Assembly (NCBI RefSeq): GCF_011386835.1
Contig: NC_088791.1
Location: forward strand, 57,679,498-57,743,497
Length of the DNA: 64,000 nucleotides
DNA from: Chrysemys picta bellii
Lineage: Eukaryota > Chordata > Testudines > Emydidae
Direction of reading: 5' to 3'
Part shown: positions 25,601-37,600 of the stretch, piece by piece
How positions within the stretch are numbered: the first letter of the stretch is position 1
Layout: every line of letters starts with the position of its first letter
Translations under genes and position numbers: made by a program
The notes under the pieces: model-generated
What the model was told of the DNA's origin: nothing
What the model saw: only the letters and a program-made list of their open reading frames with translations
Database searches by the model: none

Positions 25601-28600
25601 ATAATCGCGTGAGTTAACTGCGATTAATTGACAGCCCTAATTAAAATGTGCCTGTTTCTCTTTAGGGGCAGTTGCTTTTTTCTGGCCACAATCCGCAACA
25701 ACAATACCTGGCTCATATACAGTGTTTTTCCTCCAGAATGCATCCTGCCGATTGTGCAATCCTGTACATGGGGTGTTGGGAAGAGAAGAGTCTTTTCTAA
25801 CCCAAGGAAGTGTCCATCATATGCCCCAAAGCATGAGAACTGATTACCTTTCTCCTTATCTTAGCTTGCATAGCTACAAACATTATCGGTCGTAAAATTA
25901 TCCATCTCTTTTTCCACAGGTTGACCGTATGCTACACAAAGTAGTCTTCTCTTTTATGGGTTCTAAATTTACTGTGTTTTATCTTCACAGAGCATCCCCT
26001 TGCTCTCATATTATGGGGTGGGGAGAAAGAGAGTCCAATTAGTTTCACTTTGGCCTTCGTAATATATATTTCAAACCACTGTTTTTCCCAAGCCATATGA
26101 TTTTACACCAATATATATATATTGTATTCTATTTTCAGATTCTTTTGATCGTTGCTTCAGTTATTGGCATCATCGTCTACAGACTCTCAGTTTTCCTTGT
26201 GTTTTCTGCAAAGCTGCCACGGCACATTAATGGAACAGAAGCAATTCAGAAGTACCTGACTCCCCAGGCAGCCACTTCAGTAACTGCTTCAATCATCAGT
26301 TTTATAATCATCATGATTCTGAACATCATCTATGAAAAAGTGGCAATCATGATTACTGACTTTGGTAAGTTTATGCTTTAGCTAGGAACTATAACAGAAA
26401 ACAACATCATTCCTATAATAAGGACCCCAGTAAATGAATATCTACACCAAGTATTTCAGAATTTTCCCTCTATAGCATGCAATGACTTCTAGAATTTTTC
26501 AAATACAGCTTTTCACTTTCATCAAAGAAATATATTTTACTCCTTGCCTAAGAAATCCTTGTATAGCCAGCATGAAAGATCAATTGTTTACAGCTTTGTA
26601 TTTGTGAAACAGACAAAGCTAGGAAGATTACTATAATACCCAGGCTTTATGAAAACAGATCAGTACTGCACAACACGTTCAAGTATATTAGCTATTATTT
26701 ATGGAGAGAACAGCCCCTTTTTTGTAAATAAATAGAATATGGTCACTGGTCCAATGCTAGATGATTTTCTCTCGTTATTAAACAGATAACCATTCACAAA
26801 TATTACTATTCTTTCCATCCAGGCCATCTACATTAAAGTAGCTGTTCTACTTTAGATGTGTAAAGTACTGGTATTTTAATATGGTTTATTTCCGTCAGTT
26901 CAAAGTGTTATGTTTGTTATTTGTTGAGTCTGCGAGGATTTTCTCTTTCTATGAAAGTGATAGAGAATTGTGTTGCTCTTTTTCTTTTAGCGTCAAAGAA
27001 CAAATTCTTTCCTCTTTACAATAGTCTTATAATTAACATAATGGCTACATTGTATTAGAGACCCTAAACAATCTAAATTGTGCTGCAAATTCTATTCAGG
27101 CATGCAAGGCACATGCACATTTTTTGACGGAGGCACTAAAGCTGTTCAAATATTAATTTTCTTTTCCTTTTTGTTTTTTGGTGTGTTTTTTTTTAAAACT
27201 ACAGAACTACCAAGGACGCAGACTGATTATGAAAACAGTCTGACCATGAAGATGTTCTTATTCCAGTTTGTCAACTATTATTCTTCATGTTTCTACATTG
27301 CATTCTTTAAGGGTAAATTTGTAGGATTCCCTGGAGACCCAGTTTATTGGTTAGGAAAATACAGAAATGAAGAGGTAAGAATCCACTATAGTGTATCTTT
27401 TTTTCTTAATTAACGATGTAAGATATTAGCCTAGGGCCTGATCTACACTAAAAAGTTAGGTCAATTCCAGCTACAGCGCTCAGGGGTGTGAAAAATCTAC
27501 ACCCCTGAGCAATGTCGTTCTTTTGAGCTAATATCTGGTATAGACAGTGCTAGATCAACAGAAGAATTCTTCTATAAACCTATCTACTGCCTCTCAGAGA
27601 GGCGGATTACCTACGCCAACAGGAGAACCGTTGTAGCATTTTGAGTGTAGACAAGCCCTAGATCTTCAGCTGTTGCCAAGGAGTGTACAGCACAGAAGGG
27701 GAGTTCAAAGGTAGCCTTTGTACTTCCCCAGTTCTAGGCCAACTGTGTGCTGGGCCAGCCCCTTAGCATAATTTAGAGTAGCTTCAAGGTTTCTTAAAGT
27801 TACTTAGGTTGTCATTGACTCACAAGGGACCACTGTGGAATAATAAAGACCCAGTCACACTCACTTTCCCATGAACACCTGTATCAGCAGCACAGAGAGG
27901 GTGGTATAACATCCTCAGCACCAGCTCTCCACCATCCATGGATCCCCCTCCACTAGAGTGATCTTCTTGTAATGACAGTGCAACACAGAGAGGCTGTATG
28001 ATCTGGGCCATTGTTCCATTGACTTCACTGGTATCCTGCCCACTTATAGCAATGTCAGATTTGGTCTGTTGGGCCTTTTGTCTAAATTATCAAAGGGATT
28101 TGTCTCAATTGTCTTCCCGGATTATTTTTAAGGTTAAAATAATGTAATTTTTAAAATTTTAGTATATATTTTATTTAAAACACTTTAATCTTGCCTGAAG
28201 AGTTATGCAGCATTTTTCATACCTCTTTCAACCTTTAGTGTGATCCAGGTGGATGTCTCCTTGAACTTACAACACAGCTAACAATAATAATGGGAGGTAA
28301 AGCAATTTGGAATAACATTCAAGAAGTGCTTCTTCCGTAAGTACCAAATGTTTTTTTAAAAGTGACCTAATGAAACAAAAAGGTCAAATATTTGATGGCT
28401 AAGGCCCTGCTCCTGTTTGAAGTAAGTGGCATTTAGATTTCAATAGCAGCATATGCTCAGGCACCTGGAGAACAAGACCAACATTTTCCATGGTCTCCAA
28501 CTTGGATGCCATTTTTGGGTCCAGCTTGAAACGCCTTGGGGCCTGATTTTTCAAAGGTGCTATCGATCCCCAGTTCCCACTGAGTTCAGTTCAAGTTGTG

Positions 28601-31600
28601 GATGTTCAACACTACCGAAAATCAGGCCCAACATGTCTCAAGTTGAGTGCCCAAAACTGAGGCAACCAAAACTGGAGGCTACTCTGACAATTTTCACCTT
28701 ATTATTGCTTTAAATGGCATACCGCGATTTAGTATTTACTGTTCTATGTCAGTCTTTCCACAGAACAAGTGTTTAAAATGCTATTTTAGTTTTTTAAATA
28801 TATTTTTGTAGTTGTATTTTGACATTCACAGCTCTGTTCATATGACAGACATTCCCAAAGGGTAATGTTGAATGTAAATGATACAGTAAAACCGGAGGCT
28901 GCATGTCTTCTGTGTAACTTACACAAAGGTTATTAAATAGTATTGCCCTCGTCATGAGACAGGGAATGATCTAAGTACAGAAACCAGGAAAAGGTATAGC
29001 GAAGGGAGGTGGCGAAGAGAGGGAACCAGCACGAACTCATTTAAATACATATCTGATGGAGTTGTAATAGAAACTTATGACATTTCTTCACCAATCAAGT
29101 ATGCACAATCGTAAATAATAACAATTATCTTGAAAACTGGAGGTGGGAGTCCTAGAAAATAGGGTCAGATCCTGTTCCCATTTACACTAGTGTAAACCCA
29201 AAGTAACTCCACTGCCTTCAGGAGAGTTACTCCAAGTGTACCCTGTTGCAAATATGAGCAGAATCTGTCCCTTAGAATCAACAGGCCTGATTTTGTGTAT
29301 TTACATCTGTAGATTAAAAAAAATTGCCACAGGAGTCAGTTTTTCCTGCTTCAGGCTGACAGCCAAAAAGTCTCATTGTGCTAGTTGATTTTATTTATGC
29401 CAGTGATTGTCCCACTTTGCTTAGCCAGTTATCTGTTCTTCCCATTACTTATGCCTATCCATCACCACACACGATGTATCACCACTTGCAACCAGTAGTC
29501 AAGTCCTAGGTTTGTGCTTCCTTCTCAGATCAATTCTTAACATGACCTGGTATTGCTTGCACTTGAAGAACTAGATCCACCCAATTCTGACATTTTTAAT
29601 CATTGCAACAGTAATGTAACAGGCATTACTGATGCTTTAGGATGAGAAAAGTTGAATTGTGAAGATTAAAATGTGTCTACATACGGTGATTCAGAGGAGC
29701 AAGTGGAGTATGCAGTGAATTGGATATGCATCAGGGACTTTTATTATTTATTGAGCACTGATAGAATGCTCAAGGCTATACAAATACAGAAAACAAATGA
29801 TCCCAGACTCAAACATCTTGCAGTCTAAATCAGACACAAGCAAACAATACATGGATTGAAGGCAATGAAGGAGAAAGATTAGGAGACAGAGAGCATGCTG
29901 TCTGACAAATAAAGCTGCTTTAAACAAGATAACACTCAGAATATTGACAACCTTACTAGGGAGTGTAGATTTGGGGCCTTGATAACAGGTGGCTGGGCAG
30001 GAGGGAAGTGTAAGAGGAGATGACCAGGAAGAAAATGTGGAGAAGGGGATTGTAAAAAAGGAGTGACCTAAAACATAAATATGGGTAAAGGAGACCGAGG
30101 GTACATCTACACTACAGGGGGGAGTCGATTTAAGATACGGAAATTCAGCTACGTGAATAGCGTAGCTGAATTCGACGTATCGCAGTCGACTTACCCCGCT
30201 GTGAGGACGGCGGCAAAATTGACTTCTGCGGCTTTCTGTCGACGGCGCTTACTCCCACCTCCGCTGGTGGAGTAAGAGCGTCGATTCGGGGATCGATTGT
30301 CGCGTCCCGATGGGACGTGATAAATCGATCCCCGAGAGGTCGATTTCTACCCGCCGATTCAGGCGGGTAGTGTAGACCTAGCCTTAGAAATGGAGGAAAA
30401 GAGAAAAGGCCCAAATCTTGCTTCCATTGAACTCCTATTTGCAATGATTGGGCCCAAAAACTGTAAGTAAGATGAGAAAGGAGGAAGAATAATGTATAAA
30501 GGAAGAGTGTCACATTTTACTTGATATTAAATGGTTTCAGATTCAGTCTCAGTGCATCTGTTTTTCAGGATATATCTAAGGACTACTTTAAGCCAAGATA
30601 CCACAGTGAGGGATGCATTAGAAGTTGGATTGATGGGAAATTTGGAAAAATATTGAAAAAGCAATTCTTCTTGTATATTTTAAGGAATAACACATCTTTT
30701 GTAAAACTGTGATGCCTCATGCAAATCTTTAAAAGCATTTGGCTGATATCTCATTTTGCATTTCTCTTATTACAAATGGAAATTTTCTTTTCCCTTATTA
30801 TGAAGGACATTTATGTGCAAACAATACCTTTTTTTTTTCTTAAAAGCTCATCTGCTGCCACTCCTTATTCTAAGGTAACAGATAGAAATAGTTATAACTA
30901 CATCATCAATTTTCCTAAATTCTGGTGCTCGCATTTCAGACCCAGAGCTTTTGGGGAGGAGGGATTAAAAACTGTGCAGTCTGAGGAATATATTGGGCCT
31001 GGTTCTCTGTCGCCTTTTCGCCTGATGCTGTCATTTACACCAGTGCAAAGTGGGTGTGAAATGCTAACAGATCAGAATGCTAGTGTTGTACACCCACTTT
31101 GCATTACTGTAAATGACTGCACAAGGTACAGGGCAATAGCGAATCACAGACCCATTGTTTGTATTAAGGAGTTTCAGTAGTTCAGTTATGATCAAAACCA
31201 ATTTTCAAACTTGGCTATACCACCAGAGCAAGATCTTTGCAATAGCTCAGCCTTTGGCAGAGTAGACTAACAATGTGAGTCATCATTTTTCTCCTGACTG
31301 ATAGCTGGGTTAAGAATCTAATTGGAAGATGTTGCTCAGCTGCCAGATCAGAAAAGACTATTCCCCGCTGGGAGCAGGACTACCATCTGCAACCCGTTGG
31401 AAAACTTGGATTGTTTTATGAGTATCTGGAAATGGGTAAGTCAGCAGTGCAATTCTGATTCGTATGAAATATTTTCAGGACCCAAAGGTGTTTTTTTTAA
31501 AAAGTCTTCAGATAAATAATGTCTGATGATTTTATAGATAGTGTAAACATGTTATAGAGATTAAAGCTTGTGCAAAATGAATAAAGGTAAAAAATTTTGT

Positions 31601-34600
31601 TAGTCTAAATCAAATAAATGACAATCCAGTTTACAACGAAAGACGATATGGCTTCTGTAGCTAGGGATTGTATGACTAAGTCTGTTGCCTCTTCATCTAT
31701 TACCCTATCCACAGGTCAGGGGCCAGAAGACTGTGATCTTCAACTCCAGCACTGCAGCATGACATTCCTATACCAGTTTACTGTAGATTTACAGCAGCTT
31801 TCAAGTTTTTGCTTTTTGGAAGCTGTCAAAACTTTAATTTCTTTGCAACCAGCCATACTTTAATAGTATTGTAATCATACTTATTTCAGCACACAAACAC
31901 CAATAATGTGATTCTTAATTGAGGCTTTTCAGCATAGCACTGGATTAATAAATAAATTTACATGCCTGAAAGATAAGAAGGCATATAAAAGAAGCAATAT
32001 TTAAATATTCAGAATAGTTCGTATGTATGAGTTATGGCTTTTTTGTGTGAGTGTGCACCTCACATACTTTTAAAGTCTATTGTTCATTCTTGGTAGGCCT
32101 CACTATCTTTCAGGGGTTTATTGTACTTTTCTGCATGTATGTTCACACAAGGTCTGCTATTTGAGAGAGAGAAAGAGTCTCTGATTAACCATTAAAACAT
32201 GCATTCCTGTCTCTGTCATGGTGTGGGTAAATATATACACATCGGAGTTAAGGCATCACCAATGTATGTCACATTCTCATTGGCAGTTATACAGTTTGGA
32301 TTTGTCACTTTATTTGTGGCATCATTCCCGCTGGCTCCTCTTCTGGCTCTTGTTAATAATTTGTTGGAAATACGAGTTGACGCCTGGAAGATTACAACCC
32401 AGTTCAGACGCATGGTGCCACAGAAAGCACAAGATATAGGAGCATGGCAGCCAATCATGCAAGGAATAGCAATTCTGGCAGTAGTGACCAATGTAAGTAT
32501 GGCCTGAGAATTATAAAAAATGGTATACTCTAAATATTCTTGTCAAGTGAGGATGTGAAATATTAATATGTATTGTGCCAGACTGACCAGAGGTAACATT
32601 TTCAAAAACACTGAAATAATTTAGGATCTTAAGCAATGTTCCCTCTAATTTTTTACATCCACGTGTGGAATGAATTTTGTTATGCGCACCAACATGGAGG
32701 TGATGTGTGGCAGTGGTGGGGTCAAGGGGTTCGGAGTGTGGGGGGGGCTCAGGGCTGGGGCAGAGGGTTGGGGGGGTGAGGGCTCCAGCTGGGGGTGTGG
32801 GCTCTGGTGTATGGCCAGGGATGAATGACTTGGGGTGTAGGAGGGGGCTCAGGGATGGGGCAGAAGATTGGGGTGCAGAAAGTGATGACTCCGGCTGGGG
32901 GTGCAGGAGGCTCTGGGGTGGGGCTGGGGATGAGGGGATTGGGTGCAGGCTGCCCCGGGACTGCTGCAGGGGGAGAGGCGCCTCACCCCACCTGTGCAGC
33001 CCTTGATAGCTTGTGGTCACGCAGCTTATAGGGAACTTAGATCTTAAGTCCAATTTTTTAAAGTGACATAGGCGTTTAGGAGCCTAAATATCTAGCATCC
33101 TAAGTAGGGTTACCATACGTCTGGATTTTCCCAGACATGTCTGGCTTTTTGGGCCTCAAATCCCCGTCCGGGGGGAAATCCCAAAAAGCCGAACATGTCC
33201 GGGAAAATAGGGAGGTGCTGGGCCGGGGGCCGGGCCGGGGCTGGCAGTGCTGGGCCAGGGGTGGTGGCCCAGGGCCGGGGGCCGGGCCGGGGCCAGCGGT
33301 GCTGGGCCGGGGGTGCTCGGGCCAGAGGTGCTGGGCCGGGGCCGGGGGTGCTGGGCTGGGGGTCGGGGGCCGGGCCGGGGCCAGCGGTGCTGGGCCGGGG
33401 GTGCTGGGCCGGGGGCCAGGGCCTGGGCCGGGGCCGGCGGTGCTGGGCCGGGGGCCGGGGCCGGCAGTGCTGGGCTGGGGCCGGGGCTGGCGGTGCTGGG
33501 CCGGGGGTGCTCGGCCGGGGGCTGGCCCGGGGCCGGCACCCCAGGGTCCGAGCCGAGCCGGGCTGGGGGGGGCAGACTGGGCCGCGCCTCCTCCCCCCAC
33601 CCTTCCAGCTTACCTGCTGCCTGCTTCAGGCTTCCCGCAAATCAAATGTTCGCGGGAAGCAGGGGAGGGGGCGGAGTTGGGCTGGGGACTTTGGGGAAGG
33701 GGTGGAGTTGGGGCAGGGGCGGGGCTGGGGGCAGGGCCGGGGCCCTGTGGAGTGTCCTCTTTTTGGACACTCAAAATATGGTAACCCTAATCCTAAGTCT
33801 CTTTTGAAAATGAGACTTTGTCTCCAAAGTCATTTACATGCTTTCAAAAACCCTAGGCCTAAATAAAGGAAGTTTCACTTTTCATGATGTGACATCCTTG
33901 AGAAAATTCTGTATCCAACCTTCCATTATGTATGAAGAATACAGTGTATCCTCCCTAAACTTACAATACTCACTGAATATAGAATGAATTTCTGAGAATT
34001 TTCAGGTAACTGCATGGATTTTGAAGAAATTAGGTTGTAATTAAACTTTATCAATTATTATTGTATTTATTATGGTCATGCCTCCCCGTCTAAGCAGTTT
34101 TGCACTTAAAGCAGAGATTCAACAGCTTTGTTAGGTATGAAAAATGCAATGTAACCTCAAAATTACAACACTTATCCTTTGAGTGTAAAATGAATTTCTG
34201 AGAATTGCAAGTAAATCCATTAATCAGTCTGAGTTAAAGTTAATTTAAAAAATGATTCCTTTATGAAATTTAGTACTTGGTTTCAGATCTTTTTATGGCC
34301 TTATTAATCAAGTGCAGACTCTTCAAACTTCCCATATAGTTAAATCATACTGAAATCTTACGCATAGGCTATGTTGGAAAAAAGGTAATGGTCTTTTTTG
34401 CCATTATGAAGTACACAAGAGTTTGTTCTCCAGCAGAAGCTAACATATAATCTTATCCTTCAGAAATTTCCACCAACTGCCCTCTTTCAAAATGGCTGCC
34501 TTTTCCCCCCTCAGCAGGACGGAGCCACAGAGTGTTCTCAGTTAATGTCCTTCTCAAAATGGCCATCATCATCCGTTATTCTCAATAGGACTGAGGCCTC

Positions 34601-37600
34601 AGGCTGTCCTTATCAAAGATAGCCACTTCTGACTTCATATGGTGCTATCATCTGCCCAGAGGGCAGCTTGGCTTCTCTACTATTGAGTGAACAATCAGAT
34701 GTGGCAGCCATTTGGAAAGAGGGCAATTCGTGGCGAGTTTCTCTGAAGGAGAAGGTTTTGTGTAAGCCTCTGCTGACACATTCATTTTTTCAGTTATGAC
34801 AAATAACAAAAAATTACTGTTACTCCTGTGCGTGTGTATGCAGATGCATAAAGTATTGTAGAGGGGAGTGCAGGCAACAAGACAATTTAGAGCAAGGGGG
34901 ATTCACAAGCAAATGTGGAAGACAAGAGAGAGAGATAGAAACATTCAAGTTGCTTTGTGCTACTCTGGTGATACAAAGCAACTGTAAATCCAGCTTAAAT
35001 GTCCAGTAATGTCCGGCTGATTTGTGCTGCTCCAGAGTGGTGTAAAGCAGCTAGAATTTATTGGTGAATCTGGTGCTAAAAGTTAACATACAAATGATTC
35101 AAAGTTGATAGTACATATCTTCATATCATTAGAAATATTTCATGGCACCGGGTTTGTTTTCTTTTTTGGCTTTCTTGTTTAGTGTTCATGTACAACATTT
35201 TTAATAATAACTTAAATTAAAAAAACAGGAAAATTCCCAGACAAAAATAGCTCTTTAAGCTACAGTTAAGGTTCTGAGTACATATTAGTAACTTCCTTTG
35301 GGTCACTCTGCTACAAACCTAATAATAAAACACATATAGCCCTCATGCGGCTTTGCACCAAAAGAAATCCAAACATGTTATCACACAGTTAGGACGTCCA
35401 AACAACCTTAACTCTGCCCTTAAAGACATCATGAAAGAAAAAAAAGTCTAATGCATTTTTAAAAATTAGTTTAAACTACTCTGGGAGCACAAACACTAAA
35501 ATGTCTTCATCATAATCCTTATGGTTATTGTATGCTGTCTCTACAGGTCAGAGGCAGCCTGTAGATTGTTAAGATTGTTTTGGTGATTTAACTATGCATT
35601 TAGAGACCTTAATATGTTTGGATTCCTTTTAGTGCCCAGGAAGTTGTTAGAGTGTTCTATTTTTAGGTTCTATAGAAGACTGACCCAAAGAACTAATTTT
35701 GGTCTGTCTCTCTCTCTTTTCCCTCCACAACTCAGAAGAGGGGGCTATCTCACATTCTCCAGTGCAAGCAGTTCTAGATTATTGAAGGTGCATTCTCCCC
35801 CACAATTGATTACTTACTTGTCTGCCATTTTCCATAAGACAAATCCTGCTACCTCAGACTAGCTGTAAACACTCTCTCAAAAGGCAAGCAACAGCTCTTA
35901 AATGTATAATACTTGTAACCACCACGAGACAGGTATATTTAAAATGCAGCTTTACTCCCTCTAATTAGGAATCAGTCCTATAATCCTTGAGTACCAACAC
36001 ATTTCCCTTTCACTTCAATGAGATAATTAGTACATAAGGGCTGCAGGGTCACAGTGAGTGGCTCGTCTGCAATTTTCCCAGTCTCAGTTGTTTTAAGAAA
36101 CACAAGGGACTCAAGAGCCAACCGATGCTGAAGCCTGCAGGACCCTGTGGGACGGACTCCCTACAGTCAGCACAGGCGACCAGGACTGACTAGAGCAGTC
36201 TCTCACTCTGTCTGAGTTCTCGGAAGCCTTCTGTCTGATGCCAACCAACAAATCTCCAGGCATCGATAGGCTGACCGTGCAGTTCTACTGCGTGTTCTGG
36301 GATGTCCTCACCTCAGACCTCACCTCCATTTGGGCCTAGTCCTTAGGGAGCAGGGTGCTCCTGCTGTCGAGCAAGTGGGCCATGCTCACTCTGCTGCCTA
36401 AGAAGGGGAATCTCTGCAACCTTAGGCACTGGCGCCCAGTCTTGTTCCTCAGCATGGACTCCAGGGTCATAGCAAAAGCCATCTCGCTGCAGCTAGGGTC
36501 CATGCTGATAGACATGCACCACCCTGACCAGATCTACACCATCCCAGGCCAGACCATCTTCGACAACCTCTATCTGGTCCAAGACCTACTCCATCTCATG
36601 TGCCAGGCTGGTCTGTCACTCACCCTCCTGTCCCTGGACCCGGAGAAGGCATTTGACAGGAGGGATCATGGGTATTTCATGGGCGCTCTGTGGGCATTTG
36701 GCTTCAGGCCCCGCTTCATGGGCTTTCTCCAGGTGCCGTACATCTCTGTGGAGTGCCTGGTGAAGCTCGAATGGGACTTGACTGAACCCATCGTTTTCAG
36801 TCAAGGGGTGCATCAGGGTTGCCTGCTGTCCAGCCAGCTCTATACTATGGCTATTGAGCCCTTCCTCTATCTTCTCCGTAAAAGAATGATGGGGTTGGTG
36901 CTTTGAGAACTGGACCTGCGGGTGGTGAGGTCAGCGTATGCCAACAACCTGCTCCTCCAGGATGTGGGAGACCTAGTGCAAGTGGAGGCTTGCCAAGCCA
37001 TCTATTTGGCAACCTACTCTTGGGTCAAGAGCTCTGGCCTAGTGGTCAGGGACAGGCGGCAAGTGACCTTCCTCCCATCTGCGCTATGGGCCATCCGGTG
37101 GGGCACAGATCCGCTGCTCTATTTGAGCATCTATCTTTCTGCCACCGATCCCTCCCTGCTGGAGAATTCAGTCGATCACGAGGCCAGGGTGGCTGACCAG
37201 TTGCAGAGGCTACTCTGGTGCCTTTCTCTTCAAGGGAGGGTGAAGGTGCTCACCTAGATGGTCCTGTTCATGCTCTAGCACCAGTTCAACTCCCTGGTCC
37301 TGCACGTGGGATCCCTGGCCAGCCTCCAGAAGAAGATCCTTCAGGTTTTCTAGCTGGGGCTGCACTGGATCTCCAATAGTACAAGGGACTCAAGATTCAT
37401 TTTGGATGGAAGTTTGCTAAGAACCAGGATATGGTGCTGTATCCCAAATATTAGAAGGAGCTTTTTGTTGGTGTTGTTTTGTTTTTTGTTTTCTTTTGTT
37501 GTTTGAGATACGGGCTTCTACATATACACATGTGAACTTTCCCTCACCATCTGTACCTCCCACCTGATTGATTAACCTGAATATACAGAATCTATATCTC

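Larger units (their letters stand above)
28337..31304 (+). other. ANO6 intron with palindromic elements
   Basis: Contains the decayed palindrome at 28536-28690, a gggtcagatcctg palindromic piece at 29160-29280, the MITE at 30098-30386 and the palindrome at 31000-31130. Open frames here (for example 153 codons at 30719-31180) run through repeats and show no domain. Confidence 0.75.

Noticed and set aside
30719..31180. 153-codon plus-strand frame
   Set aside because: It ends in a palindromic repeat and has no domain; the real exon 31305-31435 lies in another context.
32511..33053. 180-codon Pro/Ser-rich minus-strand frame
   Set aside because: It is the reverse of the G-rich repeat at 32634-33036.
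33137..33866. Long Gly/Pro/Ala-rich open frames (up to 223 codons) on the plus strand and similar ones on the minus strand
   Set aside because: They arise from the G-rich minisatellite inside a MITE; several frames on both strands are open at once and none has a domain.
36355..36906. Possible functional reverse transcriptase gene
   Set aside because: Both ends of ORF2 are missing, stops flank the frame and the YADD box is YANN.
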